DNA of 35,429 nt, from the IMG/VR virus record IMGVR_UViG_3300043409_000822, positions 1 to 35,429 of that record; one strand, written 5' to 3'. Shown here in pieces: positions 24,941 through 32,287 of this stretch. The notes under the pieces were generated by a model. That model was given only the letters and a program-made list of their open reading frames with translations, did not search any database and was not told the DNA's origin. Numbering within the stretch: position 1 is the stretch's first letter; each line of letters opens with the position of its first letter. The stretch comes from a virus. The translations under genes were made by a program, and so were the position numbers.

Positions 24941-25558
24941 CTAAACCACGTCGGGCGTCTGTTCGTCGTTCACGGTGATCGTGTTGCGGTCACGCAGGTC
25001 TGCCATCAGGTCACGGTGGTTTACCGAGGCTGTCATGGAGAGGTGAATGCTGGTGGGCTGGCCCTTAATGACCGAAAGTTTATCGGTCAGCACAGCCACT
25101 GCGATGGGTAAACCCCTATCGTCGATCAAGTTAATAGAGGATTCAGCCAGTCGCTTAGTTCCCTTCCAGATTGCAACCTCTAGGAATCCGGTCACGTCCT
25201 TACGCCAGTCGTCCTCATTGTCGGGGTAATCCGTTGGAACCTTGACTCCTCGTATTAGCTTGAAAGCAGTAGCAGTGCTCAACCCTGTGTCTGCAGCAAT
25301 GCTCTCTAGTGATTTGTTTTGAAGTATTCCTTCAACAACAAGATCGGCTTTATCTTGTGTTAGTTTGTCATTGAAATGCTGTTTTGGATGATGGGTTTTA
25401 ACATATCCAATCTTTTCAGCAGCCTTGAACACCTTGTCCTGTGTTTCCTTTGGGTACTTCGTACTACCCGCCAAGATGCGCTGAGTGTAGACGTAGTTGA
25501 CGCCTGCAGCCTCTGCGACATTCTCAATGCTAAGTTTCTTGTCCTTCTTACCCGACAT
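24941..25558 (-). CDS. Candidate terminase small subunit with LacI-type HTH, 205 aa
   Basis: I chose the ATG at 25558, which overlaps the glycosyltransferase stop by 11 bases; an ATG at 25573 is also possible. Residues 9-52 form a LacI-like HTH: IENVAEAAGVNYVYTQRIL, then GSTKYPKETQDKVFKAAEKI. A second HTH lies at 72-104 (SLESIAADTGLSTATAFKLI). The C-terminal part contains FLEVAIWKGTKRLAESS and AVAVLTDKLSVIKGQPTS. The DKL-x-x-x-x-G-[EQ]-P-T-S phrase occurs in DNA-recognition partners of large terminases. Together with the position upstream of terL this supports TerS; a transcription regulator is the alternative. Confidence 0.6.
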   Translation of the reverse strand: MSGKKDKKLSIENVAEAAGVNYVYTQRILAGSTKYPKETQDKVFKAAEKIGYVKTHHPKQHFNDKLTQDKADLVVEGILQNKSLESIAADTGLSTATAFKLIRGVKVPTDYPDNEDDWRKDVTGFLEVAIWKGTKRLAESSINLIDDRGLPIAVAVLTDKLSVIKGQPTSIHLSMTASVNHRDLMADLRDRNTITVNDEQTPDVV

Positions 25559-26363
25559 ACGGTTTAAACCCATAGGGATATTCGCCCCAGTGGTTGAGAT
25601 GTTTTTTCGGCTGCATGGCATAATGCTTCACATCGCACAGGGACAACCTAACCGCGGCAGCATAGTCCTCGCTGAGGTACTCGTGCTGCCCTGGCAGGGT
25701 ATCCATGGCGAACGGCATCCACAGTGTCGGGAACTGGTCAACCCTCACATCCTTGCACCAGTCGATCCGATAGGGGTTTGGCACCTCTGACCCTCCGAGC
25801 CAATCAAGTGCGCTCATAAGGCAACGTCGAGGGATTGCGAGGCATCCTGATGCGAACATTCGGATCGGTACCAGCTCTGTGGCACACTCGGCATCCGATG
25901 TCTGCATCCTCAGAGCTTTGACGTGCTCGGTGTCGATACGCAGGGCTGGCCTTAGCGGAAGTGCTCGGCAGGGGTAGGGGATGCACACGGTCGCCTGGTG
26001 CTCGTGGGCGAGCTCTGCCATGCGGATAATGTCTTTCGGGTCGAACTCGATATCGTGGTCGATTTGGACCCATACATCTTTGCCTGAGTCGAGGAACCAC
26101 TTGGTAGCCCTGCATCGTGATCGTGATATCAGTGCATCCTCGCGGATAGTTCGCAGATCTGTCTGTCTATCTGATGTACTAAAGTTGGCTGTTAGGCCTA
26201 CCCAGGACATAAGGCAGGCTGCACTGATACCACCGTAGGCATACAGGCTTACGTGTATCGAGGGCCTTGTGCCTGATGTAGTAGGCTCATGCACCACGGC
26301 TGTAGCCTGTGGAGCGTGGATGAACGGGTCATTCATGTTGATTGCTGCTGTTGGATTGTTCAT
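25548..26363 (-). CDS. GT-A-fold glycosyltransferase, 271 aa
   Basis: A strand followed by DHD at 102-104 (VWVQIDHDIEFDPKDIIRM) is the DxD metal/nucleotide-sugar motif of GT-A glycosyltransferases. It is preceded by a helix carrying DALISRSRCRATKWFLDSG. Later landmarks are VPIRMFASGCLAIPRRCL and YLSEDYAAAVRL; Glu and Asp in SED could be the catalytic or acceptor-side acids. About 40 N-terminal residues look poorly ordered. Phage enzymes of this type transfer sugars to modified DNA bases, virion proteins or host surface sugars; the acceptor cannot be told here. The ATG overlaps the upstream HTH gene as ATGA. Confidence 0.72.
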   Translation of the reverse strand: MNNPTAAINMNDPFIHAPQATAVVHEPTTSGTRPSIHVSLYAYGGISAACLMSWVGLTANFSTSDRQTDLRTIREDALISRSRCRATKWFLDSGKDVWVQIDHDIEFDPKDIIRMAELAHEHQATVCIPYPCRALPLRPALRIDTEHVKALRMQTSDAECATELVPIRMFASGCLAIPRRCLMSALDWLGGSEVPNPYRIDWCKDVRVDQFPTLWMPFAMDTLPGQHEYLSEDYAAAVRLSLCDVKHYAMQPKKHLNHWGEYPYGFKPYVG

Positions 26364-26704
26364 GGCTGTTTCAAATCGTGTTTGATTCTATCGGATGCGA
26401 GTATTGCTTCATGCCCTTTGGCTAATATGTAGGTGATTGATCCTCTTGATACACCGATTGCTTTGGCGGTGTCGTCCAGTGTTAGGCCTAGCTGCCTGAG
26501 TTCGTATGCACGCTGGCAGAACTCCGGGGTGTACTGCTCCGGGTCGACGTGTATCTCTTCCTCGATGCCCGGGTCAAGCGAACCGTCGTCGTGGTATTTC
26601 TGGGATAGCGGGTAGGACATGAGGCCATGGTTGATGGCCCACTTGATAAGCCTGGGCGCTTCGTTCAGGAGCTTGGTGCGGTTGAGATCGTATTTGATGT
26701 TCAT
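26360..26704 (-). CDS. Small HTH DNA-binding protein, 114 aa
   Basis: The ATG at 26704 shares one base with the helicase TGA (TGATG); an open frame continuing further upstream lies inside the helicase gene. The C-terminal part has a clear HTH, LTLDDTAKAIGVSRGSITYI, similar to Hin/resolvase-type or sigma-4-type HTHs. The N-terminal part is helical (NIKYDLNRTKLLNEAPRLIK). It may regulate late genes or, given its place two genes before terminase, assist packaging. Confidence 0.7.
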   Translation of the reverse strand: MNIKYDLNRTKLLNEAPRLIKWAINHGLMSYPLSQKYHDDGSLDPGIEEEIHVDPEQYTPEFCQRAYELRQLGLTLDDTAKAIGVSRGSITYILAKGHEAILASDRIKHDLKQP

Positions 26705-27999
26705 CAGAAGTTGGGTAAGGGATCGCTGAAGCGGCAGTACTGGCCTTCGTACCATAGTGGCACGATGCCGCATTCACCGTCTCTCTGCTTTGCAATGGCG
26801 ATGATGGCCTCGCCGTTGGCCTCGTGACGCTCCCGGTTGAGCAGCAGAACCAGGTCGGCGTCACGTTCTATCTGCCCAGAGTCGGCCAAGTCGGTGAGGC
26901 GAGGCACCCGGCCTTTGTCCTTCTCGTTCTCCCGGTTGAGTTGAGCCAGGGCAACTACGGCTGTCTTGGTATCGGAGGCCACTGCCTTCAGCTTGCCTGA
27001 CACTTCCGCAATCTCATAGGTCTTCTTCTCGGCTGACTTACTGCCATGGATCTTCTGAAGGTAATCTATGAGAACCAGTTTTACTCCCCACTTACGTTTT
27101 GCCCGGCGTATTACCGCGGTGATTGTGGCAATGCTGGATATGCCTGAGCCAGACACATAGTAAATAGGACTACCGGCTACTTTAGCTGTAGCTGAACCCA
27201 TAGCCTTCATTCCTCCTTCATCCATCTCACCGGTCTTAATGTCCTGCATCGGAATAGAGCCTACGGTTGAGACCATACGGCGCACGATAGACTCATCGGA
27301 CATTTCCAACGAGATAAACAGGGTTGGCACCCGCTGGTCAATTGCTGCTGCCTTGGCAATGGCTATGGCAATGGCTGTCTTACCAATGCTTGGCCTGGCT
27401 CCGATGATGGCTAACTCACCGAGCTGGAAACCATCGGTCAACTTGTCCAGACGATGGAAGCCCGAGGTAATGCCGCTCAACTGCCCTTTGCGGTTGAACC
27501 TTTCCTGGGTTGCATCGATGAACCTGCTGACTACCGACTTGGATGATTGTACTTCCTCCTTGGAGGCCTCAACGGTGAGGCCTGCCTCGGCATTAGAGAC
27601 GATTTGATCCACCGATAGGGTGGAGACAGCGGATTCACGTATCAAACGATCTCCGGTGAATCGCAGATGGCGACGGTGGTGAGCCTCCAGGACGGCTTTG
27701 GCGAACTCGGGATGGTTGGACGGGCTGGCGCAGATCTCGTCGGCCTTGTTGAGTTCCTCAAACGGTGGGGTGATCTGAGGAATAGAGCGCTTCCACTCTT
27801 TGACCACGGTGGTTGTGTTGACTGCCTCGTGCCTGCCTATCAGGGCCTTGGTGATCTCGTACACCTGGCGGAGCTTATCCTGCTGGATTGCATCCGGTGG
27901 TATACGGGCGAATACCTCGTAGCAAACATCGGGACCGCCGGTAAGGCAGGCTCCGATAAGGCCGTACTCGTCGTCCTGGGCGTAGAAGGGGTCGCTCAT
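26704..27999 (-). CDS. dnaB: DnaB-type replicative helicase, 431 aa
   Basis: The N-terminal domain (about 1-120) begins MSDPFYAQDDEYGLIGACLT, as in DnaB proteins. After a linker, the RecA-like domain has Walker A GARPSIGKT at 200-208, catalytic Glu232 in SLEMS, Walker B VLIDYLQK near 309-316, Gln353 in AQLNRE and a LADSGQIERDADLVLLL motif with the arginine finger region. Length is within the family's range. The hexamer unwinds DNA at the fork. The gene directly follows a replication initiation/loader-type gene (ATGA overlap). Confidence 0.93.
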   Translation of the reverse strand: MSDPFYAQDDEYGLIGACLTGGPDVCYEVFARIPPDAIQQDKLRQVYEITKALIGRHEAVNTTTVVKEWKRSIPQITPPFEELNKADEICASPSNHPEFAKAVLEAHHRRHLRFTGDRLIRESAVSTLSVDQIVSNAEAGLTVEASKEEVQSSKSVVSRFIDATQERFNRKGQLSGITSGFHRLDKLTDGFQLGELAIIGARPSIGKTAIAIAIAKAAAIDQRVPTLFISLEMSDESIVRRMVSTVGSIPMQDIKTGEMDEGGMKAMGSATAKVAGSPIYYVSGSGISSIATITAVIRRAKRKWGVKLVLIDYLQKIHGSKSAEKKTYEIAEVSGKLKAVASDTKTAVVALAQLNRENEKDKGRVPRLTDLADSGQIERDADLVLLLNRERHEANGEAIIAIAKQRDGECGIVPLWYEGQYCRFSDPLPNF

Positions 28000-28733
28000 T
28001 GGTAGTCCGAGATGTTGAGGCTGGTAGCGCCTGGCTTGTTGCCAGATGAAAGTCCTGGTTTAGGAGCAAAGATGCCTAGGTAATTGTTTGCCATTGAGTG
28101 GTTCACTGCATCCGGAAACGTCTTGGCATCGAACTCTTTTGCCCATGCATTGAGAGCAGCAGAAAGGCCCAAGCGCTTGTAGCCGCTTTTACGCTCGGCT
28201 TTGTACGCAAGCCAGGTCTCGACAGCAGCAAGGCATTCGTCCGTTTGGAGCTTCTCGGGTAGGATCAGGCCAAAGTTAACTCCCCAAAGAGGTTTCACCA
28301 AAACCTCAGGCACGACGACAGTCTCCGAATCCTCTCCCTGTTCCTCTTCCCTGTTCCCTGTTCCAAGGCTATTTTTCTCGAATCCTCGCGAGCCCTCGCG
28401 AATATTGTCGAATGATGGCAGTTTAGAGATCGAAGGCTTGTCGATTTTCTGGTGATTTGCCCATTTTGGCAGGTCTAAATAGGATTCACCGTCGACAACG
28501 TAGATCCGAATGCATCCCTGCTTTTCAAGTTCAGCGATCCAACCTGGGAGTCTCTTGAAAGCATCATCGTCGTAAGGGAAAAGACGGCTCGCGAGGAGTC
28601 GCGAGGATGCGCGAGCCCTCCCGACATCGTCACAGCAGGAAAAGAGGCCGATAAAAAGGAGTCGAGCCTCTCTCGAAACTCTGCCCAGGCTTTCGGACTC
28701 CCAGAACTCAGGCTTAATAGATCGAATTCTCAT
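27996..28733 (-). CDS. Replication initiation / helicase loader-type protein, 245 aa
   Basis: The N-terminus MRIRSIKPEFWESESLGRVS followed by EARLLFIGLFSCCDDVGR is a signature of phage replication proteins with a winged-helix domain. It continues with LFPYDDDAFKRLPGWIAELE and YLDLPKWANHQKIDKPS. A disordered, charged linker (about 112-140) leads to a C-terminal helical domain (ECLAAVETWLAYKAERKSGY and AALNAWAKEF) that probably binds the helicase. The gene overlaps both neighbours as ATGA. It probably recognises the origin and loads the DnaB helicase. Confidence 0.78.
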   Translation of the reverse strand: MRIRSIKPEFWESESLGRVSREARLLFIGLFSCCDDVGRARASSRLLASRLFPYDDDAFKRLPGWIAELEKQGCIRIYVVDGESYLDLPKWANHQKIDKPSISKLPSFDNIREGSRGFEKNSLGTGNREEEQGEDSETVVVPEVLVKPLWGVNFGLILPEKLQTDECLAAVETWLAYKAERKSGYKRLGLSAALNAWAKEFDAKTFPDAVNHSMANNYLGIFAPKPGLSSGNKPGATSLNISDYQ

Positions 28734-29218
28734 TTGGCTGATGATTTTGGGTTTTTGATTGCGTCAACCTTCTTTGAAAGGTCTTCAATCCATTGGCCGT
28801 CGATTATTCCTAGCTCACAAGCATCACGCAAAACATTCAACGCCTTAACAACTGACAAACTGGCATCGTGTGCTGCGCGGCAAAACGGGTGCAACACTCC
28901 CTCGTCATAGTCACATCCGTTTTTAATGTTTGAAATCTGCCTAGACATTTCTGCGATTACGGCAGGTTCAAAAACAGTGCACATTGAGTTCGACGGACTT
29001 GCCGGCTCATCCACCGATTTGTGGCAGTCAAAACAAAGTGTGACCATGGTGTTGATATGGTATTCCCATGGGTTTCTTCTGCTGACGTAGTAGCAATGGT
29101 GAACGTGCAGTTGCTTGGTAGTTTCACCGCAGCAAATGCAGGTGAAATTGTCGCGTTCTAAGACTTTCAGCCTGGTCTTCTGCCACTGCGGATGTTGGAG
29201 TTTTTCGGAGTAGGTCAT
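28730..29218 (-). CDS. HNH endonuclease, 162 aa
   Basis: The HNH core lies at about 20-70: VLERDNFTCICCGETT has CxxC, LHVHHCYYV carries the catalytic His, and NTMVTLCFDCHKSVDEP holds Asn and the second Cys pair, followed by His. The remaining 90 residues are helical with no known family. It may be a free-standing homing endonuclease or a replication-linked nuclease; location inside the replication operon with ATGA coupling favours a working phage gene. The first 12 residues (SEKLQHPQWQKTRLK) are the usual lead-in of this family. Confidence 0.82.
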   Translation of the reverse strand: MTYSEKLQHPQWQKTRLKVLERDNFTCICCGETTKQLHVHHCYYVSRRNPWEYHINTMVTLCFDCHKSVDEPASPSNSMCTVFEPAVIAEMSRQISNIKNGCDYDEGVLHPFCRAAHDASLSVVKALNVLRDACELGIIDGQWIEDLSKKVDAIKNPKSSAK

Positions 29219-29221
29219 AAT

Positions 29222-29314
29222 TCAAACAGAGACCCCGTCACGCACCGTGGTAGGAACTCGCGGAGAAACGGCGCGACGTTGCACGGTACGGACGGGGAAA
29301 AGTTGGTTGAACAT
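29222..29314 (-). CDS. Possible 30-residue leader peptide before the HNH gene
   Basis: ATG at 29314 opens MFNQLFPVRTVQRRAVSPRV and runs to a TGA at 29222, three bases before the HNH ATG. The peptide is basic (five Arg) and has no recognised family. Tight spacing is consistent with translational coupling, but a chance frame cannot be excluded. Confidence 0.3.
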   Translation of the reverse strand: MFNQLFPVRTVQRRAVSPRVPTTVRDGVSV

Positions 29315-29400
29315 GGTTTCTCTTGTGGTGCCTGCGCTCGCTTCCTACGGCTCACGCTGACGGGCTCTCCCTATAGGACAGCCTGGTCGATGTCCACCGC
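29315..29400 (-). promoter_or_regulatory. Intergenic stretch with T7-like CTATAGGGAGA
   Basis: On the minus strand CTATAGGGAGA (29366-29376) equals the -5 to +6 part of T7 RNA polymerase promoters. The upstream recognition part (-17 to -6) matches poorly. No phage RNA polymerase gene is seen in the window. GCGTGAGCC and GCGAGCGC nearby could form weak secondary structure. It could be a promoter for the HNH-to-terminase operon. Confidence 0.3.
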
Positions 29401-30063
29401 TTAGTAGGCCGGCATCAGAACATCCGCCACCTTCTGGGTCAGCTCGACATCACGCAGGCAGTAATTGATCGCCGCCTCACGGTCAGTCTTGAACAGCTCA
29501 GAGAACATGGCCCCATTGCCGGCCTTGTCGCCGAGCCCCAGATGCCTGCTGATGGCTCCGAGGCTACCGTGCGCCCTACTGTCGCCTAGCTGCCACACCT
29601 CGCGCAGGTCGACCACCAGGTCGCTCCAGTAGCGGCCTTGGCGTATCCAGTAGGGTGGCATGATCCGGTGCTTCCAACTGCGCTTGATCAGGAACGGCAA
29701 GTCGAACGGTTTAACATTGAAGCCGATCATCGTAGGCTGGCGCTCCATGCTGGTGATGAGCTTCCACCACTGGCGCAGCATCTCGGCCTCGCCATCTGCA
29801 TCGCAGCACAGCACCGATGGGGTCTCGTGCTCTATACGGTAGCCGATGCAGAGGATCTGGCCCGACAATGCATCCAGGGCAGCGCCGCGGATGTAGTCGG
29901 ACACGTGCGTCTCTTCTGCACGCTGGATCTTCTCTGCTATGAGATCCGGGTTTTTTATGTTCCCCAGTTTCACGTCACTGGCAACGAACGGGGGGATGAC
30001 CAGTTCGCTTAGGGGCATTGGCCCTGTTTCGATGTCGAAGTAGATCTTATGGTTGGCTGGCAT
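29401..30063 (-). CDS. DnaQ-like 3'-5' exonuclease, 220 aa
   Basis: Asp10 and Glu12 in YFDIETG form Exo I, GFNVKPFDLPFL with Asp121 forms Exo II, and Tyr201 with Asp205 in NYCLRDVELT forms Exo III. Together these are the DEDDy exonuclease pattern of the RNase H-like superfamily. No polymerase domain is attached, and no DNA polymerase gene is in the window, so the enzyme may proofread in trans or process recombination intermediates. The start overlaps the upstream HTH gene by 17 bases. Confidence 0.85.
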   Translation of the reverse strand: MPANHKIYFDIETGPMPLSELVIPPFVASDVKLGNIKNPDLIAEKIQRAEETHVSDYIRGAALDALSGQILCIGYRIEHETPSVLCCDADGEAEMLRQWWKLITSMERQPTMIGFNVKPFDLPFLIKRSWKHRIMPPYWIRQGRYWSDLVVDLREVWQLGDSRAHGSLGAISRHLGLGDKAGNGAMFSELFKTDREAAINYCLRDVELTQKVADVLMPAY

Positions 30064-30355
30064 TTGGTTTACGGGGGTTGATTGCGTAGTAGGCTGTGTT
30101 TAGACCGACATTGAAATGATCGGCTATCTCCCGGTAGGTGTAGCTGAGGTGGGTTTTACGCCATTCAGCTATCTCCTGGGCGATGTCCTTTTTGATGGAA
30201 TACTTGCGATCCGTGTTCTTCTTTTCCTTGGGCCCCTTGTTGACCATTGCCTTGGAGTCCAAGTTTTCCTGCTTTGGCTTTGCCTGAGGCCTCACATACC
30301 CGGAAGGCGGAGCACAGAGCTCGGCGATACGTGCGGCGGTTAAATTGATATGCAT
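30047..30355 (-). CDS. Small HTH protein, 102 aa
   Basis: The ATG at 30355 follows the repeated 13-base element; an open frame continues upstream through the gap but lacks features. The C-terminus has an HTH (SYTYREIADHFNVGLNTAYY). The N-terminus MHINLTAARIAELCAPPSGY recalls a small recognition helix, followed by a Lys/Glu-rich linker. It probably binds DNA; the neighbouring element could be its operator. Confidence 0.65.
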   Translation of the reverse strand: MHINLTAARIAELCAPPSGYVRPQAKPKQENLDSKAMVNKGPKEKKNTDRKYSIKKDIAQEIAEWRKTHLSYTYREIADHFNVGLNTAYYAINPRKPNASQP

Positions 30356-30361
30356 GAAAGT

Positions 30362-30374
30362 TAATGTGCGTTTG
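30362..30374 (-). promoter_or_regulatory. 13-base intergenic element, copy 2
   Basis: Minus strand CAAACGCACATTA, ending six bases before the ATG at 30355. Confidence 0.45.
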
Positions 30375-30411
30375 TCGACCGATGCGCACCCCCGGCATTT
30401 CCCATGAGTCC

Positions 30412-30432
30412 CCGGTAACAACAGGTTACCGG
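30412..30432. repeat. Eight-base perfect inverted repeat
   Basis: CCGGTAAC, five-base loop (AACAG), GTTACCGG. It could be a dimeric repressor operator or an mRNA hairpin. Confidence 0.6.
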
Positions 30433-30439
30433 AAAGTGT

Positions 30440-30838
30440 TTAGATGATCTTGCCGCAGTGGGGGCAGGTCTTGCCCAGTGTTGGCCTGGTCTCCAGAGGG
30501 ACAACCTCCAGCCACTCGCATATCTCGATGTAGGACTTGCGTCCGAAAGACCATACGCATCCCGGGAACAGGTGGCCGCTCTGATACAAATCTAAAGCGT
30601 GCTCCTTGCTCTTGATGCCTAGGTTCTCCAGCACCCGGGCGGCCCGTAAGCTCAATGGGAAGCCCCATAGGCTCAGGATGTGCTCCATCTGCTTGGCGGA
30701 CTTGACGATCTGATGGATGCGTTGCCGGGTTAGGTTCAGATCCTTGCCGATCTCGTCCATGGTGCGCCCCTCGGCTCGCATCTGAACAACACCCGGCACC
30801 AGGTGGGCGACTTTCTGATATTGTTTGCGTGTTTTCAT
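30440..30838 (-). CDS. Regulator joining sigma-4-like HTH and RNA polymerase alpha-CTD-like domain, 132 aa
   Basis: Residues 26-50 (TMDEIGKDLNLTRQRIHQIV) match the sigma factor region 4.2 HTH pattern. Residues 61-110 (LSLRAARVLENLGIKSKEHA, then SFGRKSYIEICEWL) match the helix-hairpin-helix alpha-CTD of bacterial RNA polymerase. In that domain the same positions read LTVRSANCLK and LGKKSLTEIK. A CPHCGK knuckle at 125-130 ends the protein. The combination suggests a phage regulator that binds DNA and mimics or engages host RNA polymerase parts. Another frame that overlaps most of the gene (30426-30980) has no features and is a shadow. Confidence 0.72.
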   Translation of the reverse strand: MKTRKQYQKVAHLVPGVVQMRAEGRTMDEIGKDLNLTRQRIHQIVKSAKQMEHILSLWGFPLSLRAARVLENLGIKSKEHALDLYQSGHLFPGCVWSFGRKSYIEICEWLEVVPLETRPTLGKTCPHCGKII

Positions 30839-30873
30839 ATAAACAGTTCTCCCAGATTCGTTGGGCGCTGATT

Positions 30874-31464
30874 TTATTCTGCAAACAAAGACAGTTTTTC
30901 TGCCTCTGCTTGGCGGGGTTCCAACATACTCTGAACGATCCAGAGCGATTCTTTATACCGTGCCCATTTCCCCCCATCACTTGAAATGGTCACGTTGCTG
31001 TGAGGTATGATATTCCAAGGAATCCAATAGGTTTTCCCTGTGTCTAACTGATGAAGCGCAATCAAGTCCGCCTGAGGGGCTTTACCTATGCGGTAAAACC
31101 ATCCTTTGCATGGACCGTAGCACGCAAAGTTGGCCGACTTGACGTCAATTCGGAGAACCTTGTCGACGAGCAGGTCAAACGGCCACTTCACGGCGGTGCA
31201 TCTTTCAACCTGAAACCCTGCCGATTCCAGTATCTCCTGAACTCTCTTTTCACCGTCCCATCCGGTGTCGGAGTCAGAATGTTCTCTCGCAAGGCCAAGT
31301 CGCTCGGCCCATTTTAAAAACCCACCTTTCTTTGAGATCTGACCTGCTAGATCGCATTGTCCTGTTTCTTTCAGATACTGATTCGTGGGCATCAGTCCTG
31401 TTATGCGGTAGTTTTCCATAATTCGGTCTGAAATCATGGCCTCGGTCCAAGTTTTTCTTGTCAT
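30874..31464 (-). CDS. PD-(D/E)XK-type nuclease with N-terminal helical domain, 196 aa
   Basis: Residues 66-110 contain GWDGEKRVQEILESAGF, then PFDLLVDKVLRIDVKSA. Glu in the first helix, Asp97 and Asp107-Val-Lys109 form the PD-(D/E)XK nuclease pattern. GWFYRIGKAPQADLIALHQL completes the fold (a strand and helix after the lysine). The N-terminal 60 residues (LMPTNQYLKETGQCDLAGQI, KKGGFLKWAERLGL) resemble repeats seen with homing endonucleases. Candidate roles are replication/recombination nuclease, restriction-like enzyme or homing nuclease; the sequence does not choose. Confidence 0.68.
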   Translation of the reverse strand: MTRKTWTEAMISDRIMENYRITGLMPTNQYLKETGQCDLAGQISKKGGFLKWAERLGLAREHSDSDTGWDGEKRVQEILESAGFQVERCTAVKWPFDLLVDKVLRIDVKSANFACYGPCKGWFYRIGKAPQADLIALHQLDTGKTYWIPWNIIPHSNVTISSDGGKWARYKESLWIVQSMLEPRQAEAEKLSLFAE

Positions 31465-31511
31465 CGATACTACCAGATATCAGTTAAAACGATCTAGGAC
31501 AAGACATTGTT

Positions 31512-32249
31512 TTAGAAAAGAATGTCCAGATCGTTTGGCTCATCCTTGGCATCGATCTCCCGCAGGCGCTGTATCACCGCGGCGATGAGTTGCTTGTCCT
31601 CCGGTGTCTTGCCGGCGCTGATTTGAGCCTTGGGCAGCCAGTGCTCGCCCAGGCCTTTGACCGCAGAGTCGGCCAGCTCGGAGATAGGTGTGCCCTTGAA
31701 CTTGCCCACGTGAACCTTGGTGGCGCCCAGGTCAACTGGTCGAGGTGTCGTGCCATCCGGGGTAACCGTCTTCACCTTGTCGTCATCCTTGGCCGGGCGA
31801 TCCTGCATCCGCACCCAAAGGCCCGAGGGCTGGAGCGGTTCGCCATGCTTGTGAGGCATCATCAACTTGATGTTGGCGTACGTCTTGGTGCCATCCTGGC
31901 TTTGCTCGTGAGCAATGATAAGCGTCACCGGCTTACCGATGAGCGACTCAAGGTCGAGGCAGTTGTTCTCCTGGTCTGTGAGCTTACGGCCAAACCAGTC
32001 CTTGAGCACCTTGGTCAGGGCCGCCTTCTCATGTAGGCTTGGGACCAGGGGCTTGCTGAACACTACCCAGGGCTGAACCGGGTCGCGTGATCCATCAATC
32101 AAGTCCAACTCAAAGGCGAACTTGAACTTCTTCTTAACACCGTACTCGGTCTCGTACTCCTTCAACGGAGTCACATCTACGCACACTGCTCGTCCCGAGA
32201 ACTCGGGGCACGGTGCGAACTCTTTACCGCCTGCTGCTTTAATGATCAT
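31512..32249 (-). CDS. Probable phage single-stranded DNA-binding protein, 245 aa
   Basis: The N-terminal half has strands typical of an OB-like fold (EFSGRAVCVDVTPLKEYETE, KFKFAFELDLID) and motifs shared by phage recombination-associated ssDNA binders (LESLIGKPVTLIIAHEQS, YANIKLMMPH). A linker rich in Asp/Lys/Thr/Pro follows. The C-terminal part has KVHVGKFKGTPISELAD, similar to the small DUF3820 module. The extreme C-terminus is acidic (DEPNDLDILF), a hallmark of SSBs that recruit partners. Position at the head of the replication block supports the call, but no experimental match is known to me. Confidence 0.65.
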   Translation of the reverse strand: MIIKAAGGKEFAPCPEFSGRAVCVDVTPLKEYETEYGVKKKFKFAFELDLIDGSRDPVQPWVVFSKPLVPSLHEKAALTKVLKDWFGRKLTDQENNCLDLESLIGKPVTLIIAHEQSQDGTKTYANIKLMMPHKHGEPLQPSGLWVRMQDRPAKDDDKVKTVTPDGTTPRPVDLGATKVHVGKFKGTPISELADSAVKGLGEHWLPKAQISAGKTPEDKQLIAAVIQRLREIDAKDEPNDLDILF

Positions 32250-32287
32250 GTCTTACGTTTTGTTGTTATTTATTGGTTATTTATTTG

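Larger units (their letters stand above)
30356..30439 (-). promoter_or_regulatory. Regulatory gap with hairpin and shared 13-base element
   Basis: This 84-base gap separates the alpha-CTD-like regulator gene from the next HTH gene. It contains an eight-pair perfect inverted repeat, CCGGTAAC/GTTACCGG (30412-30419 and 30425-30432), seven bases after the regulator stop. It also contains CAAACGCACATTA (30362-30374), identical to the copy in the terminase gap. The hairpin lacks a U-tract, so it may be an operator or RNA-processing site rather than a terminator. Confidence 0.5.

Noticed and set aside
29192-29404. Plus-strand 70-codon frame filling the gap between the HNH and exonuclease genes
   Set aside because: No recognisable motif, the only plus-strand gene it would be, and composition resembles antisense shadow frames.
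30426-30980. 184-codon frame over the alpha-CTD-like regulator
   Set aside because: It overlaps the motif-bearing 30440-30838 gene and part of the nuclease gene and has no protein-like features.
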